Notes under the pieces: model-generated
The model's input: only the letters and a program-made list of their open reading frames with translations
Told to the model about the DNA's origin: nothing
Databases searched by the model: none
Program-made: the position numbers and the translations under genes
Assembly (NCBI GenBank): GCA_035630615.1
Contig: DASQKI010000054.1
Coordinates: forward strand, 1-6,950
Direction: 5' to 3'
DNA: 6,950 bases
Origin: DATFRX01 sp035630615
GTDB lineage: Bacteria > Actinomycetota > Actinomycetes > Propionibacteriales > Nocardioidaceae
Shown here: positions 6,383 through 6,950 of the stretch, one piece after another
How the letters are laid out: each line of letters starts with the position of its first letter
Numbering within the stretch: position 1 is the first letter of the stretch

Positions 6383-6624
6383 GCGCCGCACCCCACCTTT
6401 GCGCCGAGATTGCGCGTCCCGCCCACCCTCTCGCGCCGACCTTGCGCGTCCCGCCCACTTATCCGCGCCGACCTTGCGCGTCCCGCCCACCCTCTCGCGC
6501 CGATCTTGCGCGTCCCGCCCACTTATCCCCGCCGACCTTGCGCGTCCCGCCCACTTTCTCGCTCCGAGATTGCGCGCCACGCCCACTTTCTCGCTCCGAG
6601 GTTGCGCGTCTTCCTCGTTCGGCC
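6383..6624 (+). repeat. Tandem array of a 32-bp repeat
   Basis: Six consecutive units of exactly 32 bp start at 6401, 6433, 6465, 6497, 6529 and 6561. Most begin GCGCCGA, share the core CTTGCGCGTCCCGCCCAC (ATTGCGCG in the first and sixth) and end in one of three variable tails: CCTCTC, TTATCC or TTTCTC. The CCTCTC and TTATCC tails alternate across the first four units, as if a 64-bp pair had been duplicated. A truncated unit precedes the array (6383-6400) and a decayed seventh follows (6593-6624). It starts 14 bp after the stop of the ArsR-type gene. All three forward frames are open through it because 32 is not a multiple of 3 and the unit has no forward stop, so long frames here are not evidence of coding. 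Confidence 0.93.
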
Positions 6625-6769
6625 GGAATGATCAGCAACTTATGGCGATGGGAGAGCCCGGCGCGAGCTATCGCGGAGAGATCGCAGAATTTGGCGTCGA
6701 GAACCGCCGTTTGCCGGCAAGAGGTTGACGAGCCGCCGCGCTCGACCCGCCTCCCGCCCGAACCGAACT

Positions 6770-6822
6770 GTTGGCGCGAATCTGCAGGTGCAGCCCGGAC
6801 GTTGGCGCGAATTCACGCCAAC
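6770..6822. promoter_or_regulatory. Repeated GTTGGCGCGAAT motif with near-perfect 22-bp palindrome
   Basis: GTTGGCGCGAAT occurs at 6770-6781 and 6801-6812, 31 bp apart. An inverted copy with one change lies at 6811-6822. The second and third overlap to make a 22-bp palindrome centred on GAATTC, with only the 6808/6815 pair mismatched. The length and symmetry fit a dimeric regulator's operator. No promoter or gene next to it is visible inside the window. Confidence 0.5.
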
Positions 6823-6829
6823 ACTTCGG

Positions 6830-6844
6830 GGCTGGTCGCCAGCC
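6830..6844. terminator. Short GC-rich stem-loop, possible weak terminator
   Basis: GGCTGG at 6830-6835 pairs with CCAGCC at 6839-6844 around a TCG loop. There is no T-tract and no gene ends close by, so function is doubtful. Confidence 0.2.
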
Positions 6845-6897
6845 AAGCAGTCCCCAACCATCCGACTCTGCCTCCTGCACAGAAAGCGGGCTCCAAG

Positions 6898-6950
6898 CGG
6901 GCAGGACGCGCAATCTCGACGCGAGAAAGTGGGCAGGACGCGCAAGGTCG
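6898..6950 (-). repeat. Second 32-bp repeat array in opposite orientation, truncated by window end
   Basis: Read on the minus strand, the right edge gives CGACCTTGCGCGTCCTGCCC followed by ACTTTCTCGCG, then CGAGATTGCGCGTCCTGCCC, with the CGA steps at 6950 and 6918 exactly 32 bp apart. This is the same unit as in the 6383-6624 array, with a consistent C-to-T change (GTCCTGCCC against GTCCCGCCC). At least two copies are visible and the array continues beyond the window. Confidence 0.88.

Larger units (their letters stand above)
6625..6890. other. Spacer between inverted repeat arrays, no supportable gene
   Basis: No reading frame here has family resemblance, a good ribosome binding site or convincing codon bias. 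Frames reaching the arrays are produced by the repeats. The spacer is less GC-rich than its surroundings in places and holds several short symmetrical elements: TTGCCGGCAA at 6711-6720, three copies of GTTGGCG[C/T]GAAT between 6770 and 6822, and a short stem at 6830-6844. This suggests regulatory or structural rather than protein-coding content. Confidence 0.5.

Noticed and set aside
6383..6624. CRISPR array
   Set aside because: Units are directly adjacent with no unique spacers between repeats, and no cas gene is seen; it is a simple tandem repeat.
6642..6728. Small plus-strand frame of 28 codons starting ATGGCGATGGGAGAG
   Set aside because: There is no Shine-Dalgarno, third-position G/C bias is weak compared with real genes here, and it has no recognisable similarity.
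6592..6890. Insertion sequence or transposon bounded by the inverted arrays
   Set aside because: No transposase fragment, defined terminal inverted repeats or target-site duplication can be seen; the inverted arrangement alone does not establish a mobile element.
6640..6945. Minus-strand 101-codon frame in the right end
   Set aside because: Its start lies inside the inverted repeat array and its sequence is repeat-derived and Arg-rich; no ribosome binding site or homology supports it.

Overview
This window comes from a very GC-rich genome with dense, tightly packed genes, GTG starts and strong G/C bias at third codon positions. The protein families point the same way: a YcaQ-like winged-helix protein, a DUF5937-ArsR regulator, and an alcohol dehydrogenase/amidohydrolase/DUF59 set of the kind found beside actinobacterial propane and acetone monooxygenases. 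The organism is most likely an actinomycete; I cannot name the genus.

Left part (1-1325): the C-terminal two thirds of a YcaQ/HTH_42 family protein enters from the left edge on the plus strand. It meets, tail to tail with only 2 bp between stop codons, a minus-strand DUF4287-SRPBCC (AHSA1-like) gene. A perfect 14-bp inverted repeat (about 1390-1438) separates this gene from the next block.

Centre (1460-5137): a four-gene minus-strand operon. In order of transcription it holds a zinc alcohol dehydrogenase, an amidohydrolase-2 family protein, a DUF59/MIP18 domain protein with a long C-terminal extension, and an IclR regulator. Gaps are 20 nt, 8 nt (or a TTGA overlap) and 62 nt (or a GTGA overlap). 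The first three are the accessory genes that usually accompany prm/mim-type binuclear iron monooxygenases of Rhodococcus and Mycobacterium. Here the monooxygenase subunit genes and the GroEL-like chaperonin are absent from the visible flanks. The likely reading is a detached accessory module that oxidises an alcohol, perhaps a secondary alcohol, and helps mature or process something for a monooxygenase or related pathway encoded elsewhere. This is inference. The IclR protein is the obvious candidate local regulator.

Right part (5138-6950): a 178-bp divergent intergenic region with short repeated GTAAC-like blocks separates the operon from a plus-strand DUF5937-ArsR regulator. Downstream of that gene lies about 580 bp without a supportable gene. 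It contains a tandem array of a 32-bp unit (about six full copies plus degenerate ends), a 265-bp spacer with an operator-like near-perfect palindrome, and at the right edge the start of a second array of the same 32-bp unit in the opposite orientation, cut off by the window end. The core CTTGCGCG of this repeat also occurs in both arms of the hairpin at 1390-1438. The repeat pair is the least explained structure in the window.
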